NCBI GenBank assembly: GCA_963540515.1
Contig: CAUTNA010000002.1
Coordinates: 1-64,000 of the forward strand
Origin: JAFGMC01 sp963540515
GTDB taxonomy: Bacteria > Pseudomonadota > Alphaproteobacteria > Rs-D84
Direction of reading: 5' to 3'
DNA: 64,000 nt
The position numbers and the translations under genes were made by a program. Each line of letters opens with the position of its first letter. The first letter of the stretch is position 1. The notes under the pieces were generated by a model that was given only the letters and a program-made list of their open reading frames with translations, was not told the DNA's origin and ran no database searches. Shown piece by piece: positions 62,828 to 64,000 of this stretch.

Positions 62828-63045
62828 CTAACCATCTGTTTTACAATGTTCTGCACTGGCATTTTCTGGATGACAACAGTCACGAATTGTACCACGAAAG
62901 AAACCGCTTTCGTCAGGTGCAGGCAGTATATATTCGTTTATTTGCAATATCATTTTGTTATCGGATTGTGCACGTGTTAAAATTGTTCCAGTTCACATTT
63001 GCCTTGCTTTACGACATCTGGCAATGCTTCTATCAACGATTTCAT
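62828..63045 (-). pseudogene. Frameshifted remnant of a small Cys-containing protein
   Basis: On the minus strand AGGG precedes an ATG at 63045 giving MKSLIEALPDVVKQGKCELEQ, then a frame change and ILTRAQSDNKMILQINEY, LPAPDESGFFRGTIRDCCHP and a stop at 62828. The joined product would be about 72 residues. Codon use and good binding site suggest a once functional gene. No family recognised. Confidence 0.5.
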
Positions 63046-63151
63046 TTTCAACCCTATTTTTAAAAATTGCTATTTAATAAAAATACTTTCATATTCTGTG
63101 GTCACTTTTACATAAACTTTAAAAAAAGACAATACGCAAATACCTGCTAAA

Positions 63152-63849
63152 TTAGCACAAGTCATCTAATATTTCTTCACCAATCCATTCATATCCACGT
63201 TCTGTGGTAAAGTATTTTTCAACACCATCTTCACCAAAAAACGTGCCCTTAGATTCGTGATAACAAACACAATTGGTATTATTGTATTCTATTTTTGCCA
63301 GTGCATATCCTTTTGCCGCACTTTTTGAATCTGTGTAAGTAGCAATGAAAAGTATTGTGTTCTTTATTAAAATCTGCTTTTAAAACCATTGATTTTCTGT
63401 TGCAAACACATCATCTTCAACCAAGTTATCCAAATATTATTGTAAAGATTTTTCCCCTGACTGTTTTGTAGATAAAGGAAATGAAGTTGGTGTGCGCCAG
63501 TTAGTCTGGATATCGTTTGGGGTTTCTGATTTTGTGATCAGTTCATATTCGGCATCATCATCTTTTTGTTCTTCTTTTGTCACATCTTTTTGGGATATCC
63601 ATTCTCCCAGTTTTCCTTTTTCTATTGATATAGAATCTTCTTTGGTCCAACTTTCCAATTTATCTCTGCTGATTTTTGCTTCTTCTGGTGGAACAGTGCG
63701 CATCCAACCAAAGTTTTGGTCTCCACACTACCTTTTCTTAACAGTGCAGGATTTTCTGAGAATTTTTCAATACTATCACAACACGCAATTATTCGCTTTA
63801 TTGTTATCGGATTTGATAACGTATTTTCCAATTTTGTGACCCAGCACAA
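63152..63849 (-). pseudogene. Decayed gene with two stops and one frameshift
   Basis: Minus-strand pieces join into one chain: an N-terminal piece with NPITIKRIIACCDSIEKFSE and ALLRKGSV, a frameshift near 63715, then GDQNFGWMRTVPPEEAKISR, a Glu/Asp/Lys-rich centre (KEEQKDDDAEYELITKSETP), TAA at 63437, YLDNLVEDDVFATENQWF, TAA at about 63377, then ILFIATYTDSKSAAKGYALA and a C-terminus EEILDDLC ending at 63152. Alternatively the last part is a separate small gene starting MVLKADFNKE at 63389 with a single-base deletion. No family recognised. The plus-strand frame at 63492 is its shadow. Confidence 0.5.
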
Positions 63850-64000
63850 ATTGGTTAATTATTACATTTTTGTTTGTAAGCAAAAAACATTGTTTTTAAC
63901 CCTGGAAGTATAGAGAAGTATAGTGTTAAAGTGAAAGATAAGGTATATACATAGGTCGATATGGGCTCTGATACGGTATATAATGAAAGGTCACTGTTAA
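63850..64000. other. Right-edge AT-rich region
   Basis: No gene is supported. An ATG at about 63970 opens a frame that runs to the window end (GSDTVYNERS), with only an AGG nearby, so it could be the start of a gene that continues beyond the window. Confidence 0.2.

Noticed and set aside
63492..63839. Plus-strand frame of 115 codons
   Set aside because: It is the shadow of the minus-strand decayed gene, which has better protein-like composition and continues across both sides.
60754..63849. Recoding of TAA as a sense codon, since four in-frame stops in broken genes are all TAA
   Set aside because: Nearly all intact housekeeping genes in the window end with TAA, often followed at once by the next gene; mutation bias towards AT explains the pattern.
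1..64000. CRISPR arrays or rRNA genes
   Set aside because: No regularly spaced repeats of 25-40 bases and no rRNA-like sequence were seen on reading.

Overview
The window is about 64 kb of very AT-rich, densely coded bacterial chromosome. The cell is Gram-negative: there are tolB, an outer-membrane-type beta-barrel ending in Phe, an AMIN/amidase_3 amidase and many signal peptides. Several neighbourhoods are typical of Alphaproteobacteria: uvrC next to pgsA, acpP-fabF then mltG, and rpsL-rpsG-fusA-tuf running straight into the S10, spc and alpha ribosomal clusters. The low GC, compact genes, orphan pseudopilin and VirB2-like genes and many Cys-rich secreted proteins suggest a reduced, probably host-associated (for example gut) alphaproteobacterium. 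That assignment is inference from gene order and protein motifs, not from a 16S gene.

Layout. 1-5.0 kb: tail of a Cys-rich protein, rpsT, plsY, a secreted protein, dprA and a strikingly divergent dnaA. 4.9-16 kb: dnaJ, parE, pgsA-uvrC, a lone pseudopilin, a pseudouridine synthase, an AsmA-like protein, dnaN, ppa and efp, followed by three hairpins. 16-23.3 kb: VirB2-like gene, tRNA-Ala, a small ribbon-helix-helix-like regulator with a palindrome upstream, tolB, a secreted nuclease, then a leftward group plsC, DUF218, ftsX, ftsE and a DedA-type gene. 23.3-29.5 kb: rbfA, lepA, a catalytically dead tyrosine-recombinase-like protein, and a mobile element with 17-bp perfect terminal inverted repeats. 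The element carries an ApaLI-like restriction enzyme, its DNA methyltransferase and a frameshifted IS1595-type transposase. 29.5-34.7 kb: acpP, fabF, tRNA-Pro, a NERD protein, mltG and a beta-barrel. 34.7-52.6 kb: about 18 kb of translation genes from rpsL to rplQ with secY and rpoA, lacking rpmD, rpmJ and adk. 52.7-60.8 kb: TM2 protein, tRNA-Ser, amidase, two tandem paralogous giant Cys-rich secreted proteins, and fabI. 60.8-64 kb: a GIY-YIG gene broken by one stop codon, a hypothetical gene, tRNA-Asn, and 1.6 kb of decayed genes.

How the genes work together. Most genes are housekeeping: initiation and processivity of replication (dnaA, dnaN, parE), repair and uptake (uvrC, dprA), fatty-acid and phospholipid synthesis (acpP, fabF, fabI, plsY, plsC, pgsA), envelope and division (ftsEX, tolB, amidase, mltG, AsmA) and translation. 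The most unusual items are the restriction-modification pair inside an IS1595-type transposon, the DnaA that has lost its arginine finger and sensor-2 arginine and changed its DNA-reading residues, the two tandem Cys-rich giants, the dead integrase coupled to lepA, and a pair of near-identical intergenic hairpins in the spc cluster.
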